Source: Dehalococcoidia bacterium
Lineage (GTDB): Bacteria > Chloroflexota > Dehalococcoidia > JACVQG01 > JAHKAY01
Reading direction: 5' to 3'
NCBI GenBank assembly: GCA_030740315.1
Contig: JASLXN010000117.1
Span: 1 to 5,178, forward strand
DNA length: 5,178 bases
A program made the position numbers and the translations under genes. The notes beneath the pieces were generated by a model. That model did no database searches, was not told the DNA's origin, and saw nothing but the letters and a program-made list of their open reading frames with translations. This document shows positions 1-5,178 of the stretch, one piece after another (positions within the stretch are counted from its first letter, which is position 1; every line of letters begins with the position of its first letter).

Positions 1-1189
1 GGAACGGCAGAATGGCCACCGTGCCCAGGAATAAGGCTCCACCCCAGGTTATTCGAGTAATAACCCGATTGAGGTATTCCATGGTGGGCTTGCCGGGCCG
101 AATGCCGGGTATAAACCCCCCCTGGCGTTGCAGTGTCTCACCCAGGTTCTGCTGCTGAAAGATAATCATAGTATAAAAGAATGCGAACCCTACTACCAGC
201 AAGAAATACATCACCCAGTATATCCAGCCGGAGGCGTCGAAGAAGTTAAATACGAAGTTGGCGATTCCGCTCACAAATCCGGAACCCCCCTGGAAATAGC
301 TTGCCAGGGTTCCTGGAAGTATCATTATGGACATGGCGAAAATGAGCGGAATCATGCCGGCAGAGTTTATCCGAATGGGTATATGGGTGCTGCCACCCTG
401 CTTGTAGACCCGCCCCCCACGGACGAGGCTGCGGGAGAACTGGACCGGGATGCGGCGGTGGGCTTCGGTAAACATTACTATAAAGGCCACAGTTGCCAAC
501 CCCAGTGCGACGAACACAAAAAGCCCCAACAGGTTCTCCCGTGCCAGCAGGGAACTGCCTATCATGCTCGGCAGCCCGGACACTATACCACCAAAGATGA
601 TGATGGATATGCCGTTCCCGATTCCCAACCGGGTGATAAGCTCTCCCAGCCACACCAGAAACATGGTGCCTGCTGCCAGGGACATCACCATCGCCACGGT
701 CGGTACCAAATTAGGCCCGGATAGCCCCACACCGGATATAATCCGCTGGCCGTCCACATCTGCCCGGCTTAACAGGACAAGCTGCCCATAGCCCTGCAGA
801 ATGGCCAGCGGGACGGTCAGCCAGTGGGTTATCAGGTTTATGCGCTGCCGGCCGCTCTCACCCTCTTGCGCTATGGCCTGAAGACGGGGAATTACAGGTA
901 CCATGAGCTGCATAACGATGGACGAGGTGATATAGGGATAGACTCCCATGGCGGCTATGCTTAGGTTGCGCATAGCCCCGCCACTGAACAGGTCCAGCAT
1001 GCCCAGAAGCACATTCCGGCTAAAAAGGTCCTGCAGCGCTCCCACATCTACCCCAGGCAGCGGCACATGGGCCACAAACCGGAATATCACCAGTAGCCCC
1101 AGGGTAAACAGTATGCGCCGTCTCAGGTCAGGCAGGTGGAACGCATCCACCATGGCCTGAAGCAGCGCAGGCCTACTGGGCTTTTGCAT
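1..1189 (-). CDS. secY: Protein translocase subunit SecY (3' end cut by window)
   Basis: SecY is the membrane pore of the SecYEG translocon, which exports unfolded proteins or inserts membrane proteins with SecA or the ribosome. The frame gives 396 residues without a stop and leaves the window within what should be TM9, so TM10 and the C-terminal tail (roughly 40-60 aa) are missing. Family landmarks are the N-terminal PDLRRR (20-25) before TM1, LDLFSGGAMRNLSIAAMG (65-82) leading into TM2, GIGNGISIIIF (189-199), the cytoplasmic loop with RRIPVQFSR (245-253), IPIRINSAGMIP (270-281) starting TM7, and GFIPGIRPGK (358-367) in the loop before TM9. The ATG at 1189 was chosen because AGAGGA lies 8 nt upstream; this makes a 17-nt overlap with rplO. 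An in-frame ATG at 1153 (Met13) would leave a 19-nt gap and has no clear ribosome site. Identity is certain; the start is fairly sure. Confidence 0.97.
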   Translation of the reverse strand, partial: MQKPSRPALLQAMVDAFHLPDLRRRILFTLGLLVIFRFVAHVPLPGVDVGALQDLFSRNVLLGMLDLFSGGAMRNLSIAAMGVYPYITSSIVMQLMVPVIPRLQAIAQEGESGRQRINLITHWLTVPLAILQGYGQLVLLSRADVDGQRIISGVGLSGPNLVPTVAMVMSLAAGTMFLVWLGELITRLGIGNGISIIIFGGIVSGLPSMIGSSLLARENLLGLFVFVALGLATVAFIVMFTEAHRRIPVQFSRSLVRGGRVYKQGGSTHIPIRINSAGMIPLIFAMSIMILPGTLASYFQGGSGFVSGIANFVFNFFDASGWIYWVMYFLLVVGFAFFYTMIIFQQQNLGETLQRQGGFIPGIRPGKPTMEYLNRVITRITWGGALFLGTVAILPF

Positions 1190-1634
1190 ACTCTATTTCC
1201 TCTGCCTTGCCCCCACCAGCCTCAAGCTTGAGGCGCGCCGAACGGGAGAAGCGGTGGACCTGTACTGTCACCGGTTGTTTGACCTCACCGTCCCCCAATA
1301 TTTTCACCGGTTTCTTGAGTGTCTTTATCATCCCGTGCTCCTTCAGTAGCTGCGGTGTGATCACAGTTCCTTCAGAGAACCGGCTAAGGCCGGCGATGGA
1401 CACGACCGAATACTCCACCCTGAAGCGGTTATAGAATCCTCGCTTCTCCGGGAGCCGTTTCACCAGGGGTAACTGGCCACCCTCAAAACTGGGGCGCACC
1501 CCGCCTCCGGAGCGTGACTTCTGCCCCTTCAGACCCCTACCGGAATAGGTGCCGTGCCCGCTGCCATCCCCCCGGCCAACCCGCTTGCGGGAATGCCGGG
1601 CACCAGGCGCCGGGCACAGCTCGTGGACTCTCAT
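1173..1634 (-). CDS. rplO: 50S ribosomal protein L15
   Basis: L15 (uL15) is a late-assembling large-subunit protein that binds 23S rRNA through a long glycine- and arginine-rich N-terminal extension. At 153 aa it is close to the usual 145-150. The N-terminus shows the family pattern: HELCPAPGARHSRKRVGRG (about 4-22), then a Gly/Ser/Lys-rich stretch with GRGLKGQKSRSG (about 32-43) and FEGGQLPLVKRLPEKRGF (50-67). The globular C-terminal domain follows, with the KILGDGEVKQPVTVQVHRFS segment (about 111-130). The ATG at 1634 overlaps the rpmD stop by 4 nt and is preceded by an almost ideal ribosome site. Its 3' end overlaps secY by 17 nt. Nothing in it departs from the family. Confidence 0.98.
   Translation of the reverse strand: MRVHELCPAPGARHSRKRVGRGDGSGHGTYSGRGLKGQKSRSGGGVRPSFEGGQLPLVKRLPEKRGFYNRFRVEYSVVSIAGLSRFSEGTVITPQLLKEHGMIKTLKKPVKILGDGEVKQPVTVQVHRFSRSARLKLEAGGGKAEEIEYAKAQ
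1198..1203 (-). promoter_or_regulatory. Shine-Dalgarno of secY inside rplO
   Basis: The minus strand reads AGAGGA here, 8 nt before the ATG at 1189. It lies within the last codons of rplO and supports the overlapping secY start over the in-frame ATG at 1153, which has no purine-rich site at a suitable distance. Confidence 0.6.
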
Positions 1635-1819
1635 GCTGTTCCCACCTCCTCAACCTGCACCAGGTGTCTTACCTTATGTAGCATACCGCGCACCGAAGGG
1701 GAGTCCTCGTGCTCCACAACATGGTGCAGGCGGCGCAGCCCGAGGGCTTCAATAGTCCGTCTCTGGTCACTGGCATAGCCGATGGCGCTCTTTTTATAAG
1801 TCACGCGAAGTTTACTCAC
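1631..1819 (-). CDS. rpmD: 50S ribosomal protein L30
   Basis: L30 (uL30) is a small large-subunit protein that binds 23S rRNA. The chosen frame starts at a GTG and gives 62 aa, the usual bacterial length of about 60. It begins VSKLRVTYKKSAIGY, matching the family start (KL.(I/V)T..KS.IG), followed by the helix with TIEALGLRRLHHVVEHEDSPSVRGM and ending HLVQVEEV. The upstream in-frame ATG at 1840 would add seven residues (MWPRGTR) lying within rpsE coding sequence and unlike the family. The GTG has AAGGGG 7 nt upstream, so it is preferred. The GTG overlaps the rpsE stop by 8 nt; the 3' end overlaps rplO by 4 nt. An ATG-based gene caller would probably miscall this start. Confidence 0.94.
   Translation of the reverse strand: MSKLRVTYKKSAIGYASDQRRTIEALGLRRLHHVVEHEDSPSVRGMLHKVRHLVQVEEVGTA
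1643..1650 (-). promoter_or_regulatory. Strong Shine-Dalgarno of rplO inside rpmD
   Basis: The minus strand reads AGGAGGTG, close to a full anti-16S match, 8 nt before the rplO ATG at 1634. It is embedded in the last codons of rpmD. It is among the best ribosome sites seen in the window, so rplO can initiate directly as well as by coupling. Confidence 0.75.
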
Positions 1820-2330
1820 CCGGGTTCCCCTTGGCCACACCCTTACGCCGGGCCAACTCCGTTGCCGGGTCTTTTAACTCAGATAGTCCCCGCAAAGCTG
1901 CCCGCGTGACATTGATAGGGTTAGCGCTGCCAAGAGACTTAGTGAGCACATCTCTGACACCCGCCGCCTCCAGCACCGCCCGTATGCCACCTGCGGCTAT
2001 CACACCGGTGCCGGCAGCCGCGGGTTTCAGCAGCACCTTGGCTGCACCCTCTTTGGCCAGCACCTGATAAGGGATAGTGCTTCCCGACAGGACGGCATGG
2101 ATAAGGGTGCGCCGGGCGTGGTATCCCGCCTTACGGATGGCCTCAGGCACCTCACCTGCCTTGCCCAGGCCAACACCCACATACCCAGCGCCGTCTCCCA
2201 CTACCACCAGGGCTGAAAAGCTCATCCGCCGACCACCTTTCACCACCTTTGTAACGCGGCGCACGGTAATCAGCTTCTCCTGCAAGTCCAGTTCCTCGGG
2301 GTTTATACGCTCTTTGACTGTCATCTCCAT
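1812..2330 (-). CDS. rpsE: 30S ribosomal protein S5
   Basis: S5 (uS5) sits at the mRNA entry side of the 30S subunit and contributes to decoding accuracy and mRNA unwinding. At 172 aa it is close to the usual 160-170. The N-terminal double-stranded-RNA-binding-like domain carries the signature VVKGGRRMSFSALVVVGDG (29-47) followed by GYVGVGLGKAGEVPEAIRKA (49-68). The C-terminal domain contains the conserved AAGTGVIAAGGIRAVLEAAGV stretch (about 105-125) and the SLGSANPINV segment. The ATG at 2330 lies 1 nt after the rplR stop. Met3 (ATG at 2324) is a possible alternative start, but GGAG would directly abut it. The ribosome site for 2330 is an AGGGGGA run at a rather long distance of about 13 nt, so coupling to rplR termination is likely. 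The 3' end overlaps rpmD. Confidence 0.98.
   Translation of the reverse strand: MEMTVKERINPEELDLQEKLITVRRVTKVVKGGRRMSFSALVVVGDGAGYVGVGLGKAGEVPEAIRKAGYHARRTLIHAVLSGSTIPYQVLAKEGAAKVLLKPAAAGTGVIAAGGIRAVLEAAGVRDVLTKSLGSANPINVTRAALRGLSELKDPATELARRKGVAKGNPGE
1827..1832 (-). promoter_or_regulatory. Shine-Dalgarno of rpmD inside rpsE
   Basis: The minus strand reads AAGGGG, 7 nt before the GTG at 1819. It lies in the last codons of rpsE and supports the GTG start of rpmD rather than the ATG at 1840. Confidence 0.55.
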
Positions 2331-2331
2331 T

Positions 2332-2697
2332 TCAGAACTTCAGTCCCCCTTCCCGGGCGGCCTCGGCCACCGCCTTCACGCGGCCATGGTAGCGGTAGCC
2401 ACCGCGGTCAAACACCACCTGGGATACACTTTTTTTCAGGGCGCGCTGCGCCATCAGAGCACCCACCAGACGGGACTGCTCTGTTTTCCGTTTGCCCTTC
2501 GCCTCCTCTCGGACATATGCCTCCATGGTAGAAGCTGCGACCAGCACACGGCCGGTAGTATCATCGCACAATTGTGCCTGTACATGCTTAAGACTACGGA
2601 ATACACACAGGCGGGGGCGCTCCGCCGTCCCTCTAATGCGACGCCGTACCCTTGCGTGCCGCACCCTCCGTGCCCGTCCGGCAGTAGTGGTTACCAT
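2332..2697 (-). CDS. rplR: 50S ribosomal protein L18
   Basis: L18 (uL18) binds 5S rRNA and, with L5, anchors it in the central protuberance of the 50S subunit. The product has 121 aa, the usual bacterial length. The very basic N-terminus (RARRVRHARVRRRIRGTAERPRL, about 8-30) is the flexible 5S-binding arm. VFRS follows at the start of the globular fold, and the C-terminus has the family signature VVFDRGGYRYHGRVKAVAEAAREGGLKF. The ATG shares one base with the rplF stop (TGATG), a classic termination-reinitiation arrangement. There is no strong ribosome site at ideal spacing; the GGGAG upstream is about 13 nt away, so coupling to rplF is the likely mode of initiation. Confidence 0.98.
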   Translation of the reverse strand: MVTTTAGRARRVRHARVRRRIRGTAERPRLCVFRSLKHVQAQLCDDTTGRVLVAASTMEAYVREEAKGKRKTEQSRLVGALMAQRALKKSVSQVVFDRGGYRYHGRVKAVAEAAREGGLKF

Positions 2698-3248
2698 CAG
2701 CGACTCTTTACTCCCTTTCCTGCCTTACCGGCCTTTAGGCGCAGCACCTCACCAACGTATCTCAGGCCCTTCCCCTTATAGCTATCAGGTGGGCGCAACG
2801 ACCTTATCTGAGCCGCTACCTGCCCTACTTGGGCCTTATCTATACCCTGCACCTTGAGGCGGGTAGGTCCATCTAAGACCACAGATACCCCCTCCGGCGG
2901 CATGAACTCTACTGAGTGAGAATACCCCAACTGAAAAACCAGTTTGTTCTCCGCCGACTGTACACGATAGCCCACACCAACCACCTCCAGTCCTTTCTCA
3001 AACCCCTCACTCACTCCATGAACCATATTGGCCAGCAGACTGCGAGCCAAGCCGTGATAGGCTCTAATCTGACCCTGCTCGCTCTCGCGGCGAACCTGCA
3101 GGCTGTCCCCTTCCACCTCCACATTAATCTGTGGAAGTTGTTTATACACCAGTTGGCCTTTAGGCCCCTGTACAGTTATGTGTTTCTCCTGGATGTCCAC
3201 CTTGACACCCTGGGGAATGGATATCAGTCGTTTACCTACTTTAGACAT
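2697..3248 (-). CDS. rplF: 50S ribosomal protein L6
   Basis: L6 (uL6) lies near the factor-binding site and sarcin-ricin loop of the 50S subunit. The product has 183 aa against the usual 175-180. Its two similar domains are visible. The first starts MSKVGKRLISIPQGVKV and contains VQGPKGQL (27-34). The second contains LGYSHSVEFMPPEGVSV, followed by the diagnostic RPPDSYKGKGLRYVGEVLRLKAGKAGK near the C-terminus, which is the family's main signature. The ATG follows the rpsH stop by 6 nt, with GGTGAGG 4 nt upstream overlapping that stop. The 3' end shares one base with rplR. Nothing is unusual. Confidence 0.98.
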   Translation of the reverse strand: MSKVGKRLISIPQGVKVDIQEKHITVQGPKGQLVYKQLPQINVEVEGDSLQVRRESEQGQIRAYHGLARSLLANMVHGVSEGFEKGLEVVGVGYRVQSAENKLVFQLGYSHSVEFMPPEGVSVVLDGPTRLKVQGIDKAQVGQVAAQIRSLRPPDSYKGKGLRYVGEVLRLKAGKAGKGVKSR

Positions 3249-3254
3249 GGCACC

Positions 3255-3653
3255 TCACCATATATAGCACAGGAGTTCACCACCCACCTGCTGCCGGCGA
3301 GCCTGGTGTCCTGTTATAACACCCTGATGGCTGGATACTATGGAGACCCCGATACCACCAAATAGGCGGGGTATCTCGGTGCTTCCTACATACACACGGA
3401 GCCCGGGGCGACTAACGCGCTTCAGGCCGGTTATCGCTGGCGCCCCACCCTCCATATATCGCAGCCGAACCTTCATCACCCGCTGGGGCTTCCCCCGCAG
3501 GATTTCGAAGTCCTCAATAAACCCCTCTTCTTTGAGGATCTTGGCTATAGCCAGCTTCATCGTAGAGGCCGGCACCAGCACCGAATCATGGCGAACCATC
3601 ACCGCATTTCTTATACGGGTGAGCATATCGGCAATGGGATCAGTAACTGTCAT
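3255..3653 (-). CDS. rpsH: 30S ribosomal protein S8
   Basis: S8 (uS8) is a primary 16S rRNA-binding protein needed early in 30S assembly; in E. coli it also represses its own operon by binding spc mRNA near rplE. The ATG at 3653 gives 132 aa, matching the family (about 130-132), with the typical start MTVTDPIADMLTRIRNA. The same frame runs open upstream to 3779, but that part has no S8 similarity and is the rpsN region in another frame. The C-terminus, SSHQGVITGHQARRQQVGGELLCYIW, is the conserved rRNA-contacting end, including the invariant-type GGE.LCY.W finish. The start is 10 nt after the rpsN stop, with AGGGAAGG just upstream as ribosome site. Whether it autoregulates here cannot be judged from the sequence alone. 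Confidence 0.98.
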   Translation of the reverse strand: MTVTDPIADMLTRIRNAVMVRHDSVLVPASTMKLAIAKILKEEGFIEDFEILRGKPQRVMKVRLRYMEGGAPAITGLKRVSRPGLRVYVGSTEIPRLFGGIGVSIVSSHQGVITGHQARRQQVGGELLCYIW

Positions 3654-3663
3654 GGTCCTTCCC

Positions 3664-3849
3664 TCACCAGCTTGACTTCCGCACGCCGGGTATGTTCCCC
3701 TCCCGGGCCAGTTCGCGAAAGCAAATGCGGCATATACCAAACCTCCGTATGAAAGCTCGAGGCCTTCCACAGCGCCCACACCGGTTGTGCTGCCGCACCT
3801 TGTACTTGGGCTGCCGCCTGGACTTCACCAGATGTGCAGTTGTCGCCAT
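3664..3849 (-). CDS. rpsN: 30S ribosomal protein S14, zinc-binding type (type Z)
   Basis: S14 (uS14) is a small late-assembling protein of the 30S head. This is the short zinc form of 61 aa, not the roughly 100-aa zinc-free form. Cysteines 24, 27, 40 and 43 form two CxxC pairs (RCGRCG and ICRICF) that bind one zinc ion in this family. The product ends in the family pattern REGNIPGVRKSSW, with the last tryptophan typical of the group. The ATG lies 2 nt after the rplE stop and has AGGGGAG 6 nt upstream, inside the end of rplE. In some bacteria a zinc-free paralog replaces this form under zinc limitation; none is in this window. Confidence 0.98.
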   Translation of the reverse strand: MATTAHLVKSRRQPKYKVRQHNRCGRCGRPRAFIRRFGICRICFRELAREGNIPGVRKSSW

Positions 3850-3851
3850 AG

Positions 3852-4400
3852 CTAACTCCCCTGAAAAGGCATGCCCAGAAGTTGGAGGAGTTGCCTGCCC
3901 TCTTCGTCATTGGTAGCAGTGGTAACTATCACCACCTCCATTCCCCTCACCTTGTCCACCTTGTCATATTCAATCTCGGGGAAGACAATCTGCTCCCTCA
4001 TACCCAGAGCATAGTTTCCCCGACCATCAAACGAGTTTGCCGGCACGCCTTGAAAGTCCCGTATGCGGGGCAGAACTACGTTCATCAGCCGATCTAAGAA
4101 GTGAAGCATCCTGTTGCCCCGCAGAGTGACGGACACCCCTATGGGATTGCCCTCGCGGATTTTAAACGCCGCTATAGAGCGTCTGGCGCGGGTTATCACG
4201 GGGCGTTGCCCTGCGATGGTAGTCAAGTCGCGCTGGGCGGCCTCCAGCGCCCGAGCATTGGCAATGGCTTCCCCCACCCCGATGTTCAGCACCACTTTCA
4301 CCAAGCGTGGCACCTGCATCACATTCTGGTAGCCCATCGTCTCCATCATCCGCGGGACTACTTCCTGCGTATGTTTCTCTTTTAGCCGGATTTCGGCCAT
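3852..4400 (-). CDS. rplE: 50S ribosomal protein L5
   Basis: L5 (uL5) binds 5S rRNA and helps form the central protuberance, and it contacts P-site tRNA. The product has 182 aa against about 179 in the family. Recognisable segments are NVMQVPRLVKVVLNIGVGEA (26-45), the family signature region, then ITIAGQRPV-like TTIAGQRPVITRARRSIAAFKIREG, GNPIGVSVTLRG, and the C-terminal FDGRGNYALGMREQIVFPEIEYDKVDKVRGMEVVIVTTA with its usual ending of small polar residues and LLGMPF. The ATG directly abuts the rplX stop with no base between, and no purine-rich site of note is clear, so reinitiation after rplX is likely. Confidence 0.98.
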   Translation of the reverse strand: MAEIRLKEKHTQEVVPRMMETMGYQNVMQVPRLVKVVLNIGVGEAIANARALEAAQRDLTTIAGQRPVITRARRSIAAFKIREGNPIGVSVTLRGNRMLHFLDRLMNVVLPRIRDFQGVPANSFDGRGNYALGMREQIVFPEIEYDKVDKVRGMEVVIVTTATNDEEGRQLLQLLGMPFQGS

Positions 4401-4712
4401 TTAGTCAATTACCTCCCCACAGGCCCGGCAGGAGCGTTCCTTCTTCCCATCTTCCATAAGGCGGTACCCTATTCTGACTGGGTGATGACATTTGTTGCAA
4501 AGCAGCATGACATTTGAAACATGGAGAGGGGCCTCCCGCTCCATAATGCCTCCCTGTATGGCCGGGGGCCTGGCACGCATGTGCCGCTTCACCATGTTGG
4601 CCCCTTCCACCACCACTCGTTGTCTCTTGGGATAGGCCCGCAGCACTTTTCCTTGTCTGCCACGATCTTTGCCCGCTACTATCAATATCTGGTCATCTTT
4701 GCGAATCTTCAT
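4401..4712 (-). CDS. rplX: 50S ribosomal protein L24 with zinc ribbon
   Basis: L24 (uL24) is an early assembly initiator for the 50S subunit and lies near the peptide exit tunnel. The product is 103 aa, a normal length. The N-terminal KOW motif is clear: DQILIVAGKDRGRQGKVLRA (7-26), followed by VVVEGANMVKRH (33-44) and PLHVSNVMLLC. The C-terminal half carries cysteines 72, 75, 95 and 98 in two CxxC pairs (LCNKCHHP and SCRACGEVID), a zinc-ribbon form known from many bacteria but absent from E. coli L24. The ATG abuts the rplN stop, and GAGGTG lies 6 nt upstream within the end of rplN. Confidence 0.98.
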   Translation of the reverse strand: MKIRKDDQILIVAGKDRGRQGKVLRAYPKRQRVVVEGANMVKRHMRARPPAIQGGIMEREAPLHVSNVMLLCNKCHHPVRIGYRLMEDGKKERSCRACGEVID

Positions 4713-5081
4713 TCACACCACCTCAGGGGCCAGGGATACAATCTTAAGGAAGTTTCTGTCCCGCAGCTCGCGGGCCACTGGCCCCAGCACGCGGGTGCCC
4801 CTGGGATTGCTCCGGTCATCCAGTATAACGGCGGCGTTGTCGTCAAAGCGGATGTAACTGCCATCCTTGCGACGATATCCCTTGGCAGTACGCACTACCA
4901 CCGCCTTTACCACATCCCCCTTCTTTACAATGCCACCGGGAGTGGAATGCTTGACGGTAGCCACAATTATGTCCCCAATGCTGGCGTAGCGACGCCGGCT
5001 GCCACCGAGGACATTTATACACAGAATTTCCCTGGCCCCGGAATTGTCGGCCACCTTGAGACGGGTTTCCTGCTGTATCAT
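4713..5081 (-). CDS. rplN: 50S ribosomal protein L14
   Basis: L14 (uL14) is a small beta-barrel protein at the subunit interface that contacts 16S rRNA helix 14 in the 70S ribosome. The product is 122 aa, the standard length. It begins MIQQETRLKVADNSGAREI, the family start, and contains CINVLGGSRRRYASIGDIIVATVK (21-44), KGDVVKAVVVRT (54-65) and the signature FDDNAAVILDDRSNPRGTRVLGPVARELR (about 79-107). The ATG overlaps the upstream stop as ATGA; the purine-rich GAGA upstream is a weak ribosome site, so coupling to the preceding gene is likely. Confidence 0.98.
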   Translation of the reverse strand: MIQQETRLKVADNSGAREILCINVLGGSRRRYASIGDIIVATVKHSTPGGIVKKGDVVKAVVVRTAKGYRRKDGSYIRFDDNAAVILDDRSNPRGTRVLGPVARELRDRNFLKIVSLAPEVV

Positions 5082-5178
5082 GCCGCAGTCTCTTTCTCGT
5101 CAGTGCGAGGATCTTCAGTCACTGGGGCCTCAGCCTCTGCAACGGCCTCTTCAACTGCCTCATCTACTGGGGCCTCAG
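5078..5178 (-). CDS. rpsQ: Probable 30S ribosomal protein S17, C-terminal tail only
   Basis: Only the last 32 codons before a TGA are in the window. They are open across to the right edge and overlap the rplN start by 4 nt (ATGA). The assignment rests on position: in the spc operon the gene directly upstream of rplN is rpsQ (S17, a primary 16S rRNA-binding protein of the 30S body). The conserved S17 core, about 80 residues, is outside the window and not seen. What is seen is a low-complexity acidic tail of 32 residues with 12 Asp/Glu, 8 Ala and only 2 basic residues. EAPV occurs twice, 15 residues apart. Standard S17 ends soon after its core, so this would be an extension. It could instead be the end of a different protein if the gene order is changed here. 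Confidence 0.7.
   Translation of the reverse strand, partial: EAPVDEAVEEAVAEAEAPVTEDPRTDEKETAA
5121..5178. repeat. Pair of 13-bp direct repeats in the acidic tail of the putative rpsQ
   Basis: The plus-strand 13-mer ACTGGGGCCTCAG occurs at 5121-5133 and again at 5166-5178, offset by 45 bp (15 codons, in frame). On the coding strand both copies encode the EAPV segment of the acidic tail. The second copy ends at the window edge, so the repeat unit may extend further or there may be more copies. Confidence 0.8.

Noticed and set aside
246..653. A 135-codon open frame on the minus strand in another frame inside secY
   Set aside because: SecY motifs are in a different frame of the same strand throughout this region, and this frame has no recognisable domain.
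128..724. A 198-codon open frame on the plus strand
   Set aside because: It is antisense to secY, whose frame gives continuous conserved SecY motifs across the same bases. The His/Gln/Gly-rich product resembles no protein family I know.
2077..2781. A 234-codon open frame on the plus strand
   Set aside because: It lies antisense to rpsE, rplR and rplF, all with clear family signatures. The translation is rich in Pro, Arg, Ser and Thr with no recognisable domain, as expected of the complement of GC-rich coding DNA.
3246..3270. TATATATGG near the rpsH-rplF junction as a possible internal promoter element
   Set aside because: The bases encode the conserved C-terminal CYIW of S8 and its stop. 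There is no -35 element at an appropriate distance that I can support, and the sequence is explained by coding.
3654..3779. An N-terminal extension of S8 to an ATG at 3779, giving 174 aa
   Set aside because: The extra 42 residues come from the rpsN region in another frame and have no S8 similarity. The ATG at 3653 gives the normal 132 aa and has a good ribosome site.
3650..3910. An 86-codon minus-strand frame spanning the rplE-rpsN junction
   Set aside because: It overlaps rplE and rpsN out of frame. Both of those genes have full-length conserved products, and this one has no family features.
1..5178. A novel or accessory system, mobile element, CRISPR array or RNA gene
   Set aside because: Every base except short junctions is accounted for by core spc operon genes in canonical order. 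No inverted terminal repeats, spaced repeats, tRNA-like folds or foreign genes were seen.

Overview
The window is a segment of the bacterial spc ribosomal-protein operon, and every gene is read from the minus strand. In transcription order (high to low coordinates) it holds the 3' end of a gene that by position is rpsQ (S17), then rplN (L14), rplX (L24), rplE (L5), rpsN (S14), rpsH (S8), rplF (L6), rplR (L18), rpsE (S5), rpmD (L30), rplO (L15) and most of secY. This is the canonical bacterial spc order, with no gene inserted, missing or broken. The window cuts rpsQ at its 5' side and secY at its 3' side.

The organism is a bacterium of moderate to fairly high GC. S14 is the short four-cysteine zinc form (61 aa) and L24 also carries a four-cysteine zinc ribbon. 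The SecY, L14 and L30 sequences, together with the run of four-cysteine forms, recall Chloroflexota, perhaps Dehalococcoidia. That placement is an impression from memory of family sequences, not an alignment. AUA is a frequent isoleucine codon (18 of 38 Ile codons counted by hand in secY), which is unusual for highly expressed genes.

The layout is extremely tight. Junctions from rpsQ to secY are: 4-nt overlap, 0, 0, 2-nt gap, 10-nt gap, 6-nt gap, 1-nt overlap, 1-nt gap, 8-nt overlap, 4-nt overlap and 17-nt overlap. There is no room for an internal promoter or terminator outside coding sequence, so the genes are presumably co-transcribed and translationally coupled. Several Shine-Dalgarno sequences lie inside the preceding gene. 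No non-coding stretch exceeds 10 bases.

Functionally, eleven genes supply parts of both ribosomal subunits: S17, S14, S8 and S5 for 30S, and L14, L24, L5, L6, L18, L30 and L15 for 50S. The last gene supplies the SecY channel of the protein-export translocon. No novel system, mobile element, CRISPR array or RNA gene was found. The most unusual feature is the acidic, Ala/Glu/Pro-rich, partly repetitive C-terminal tail of the putative S17.
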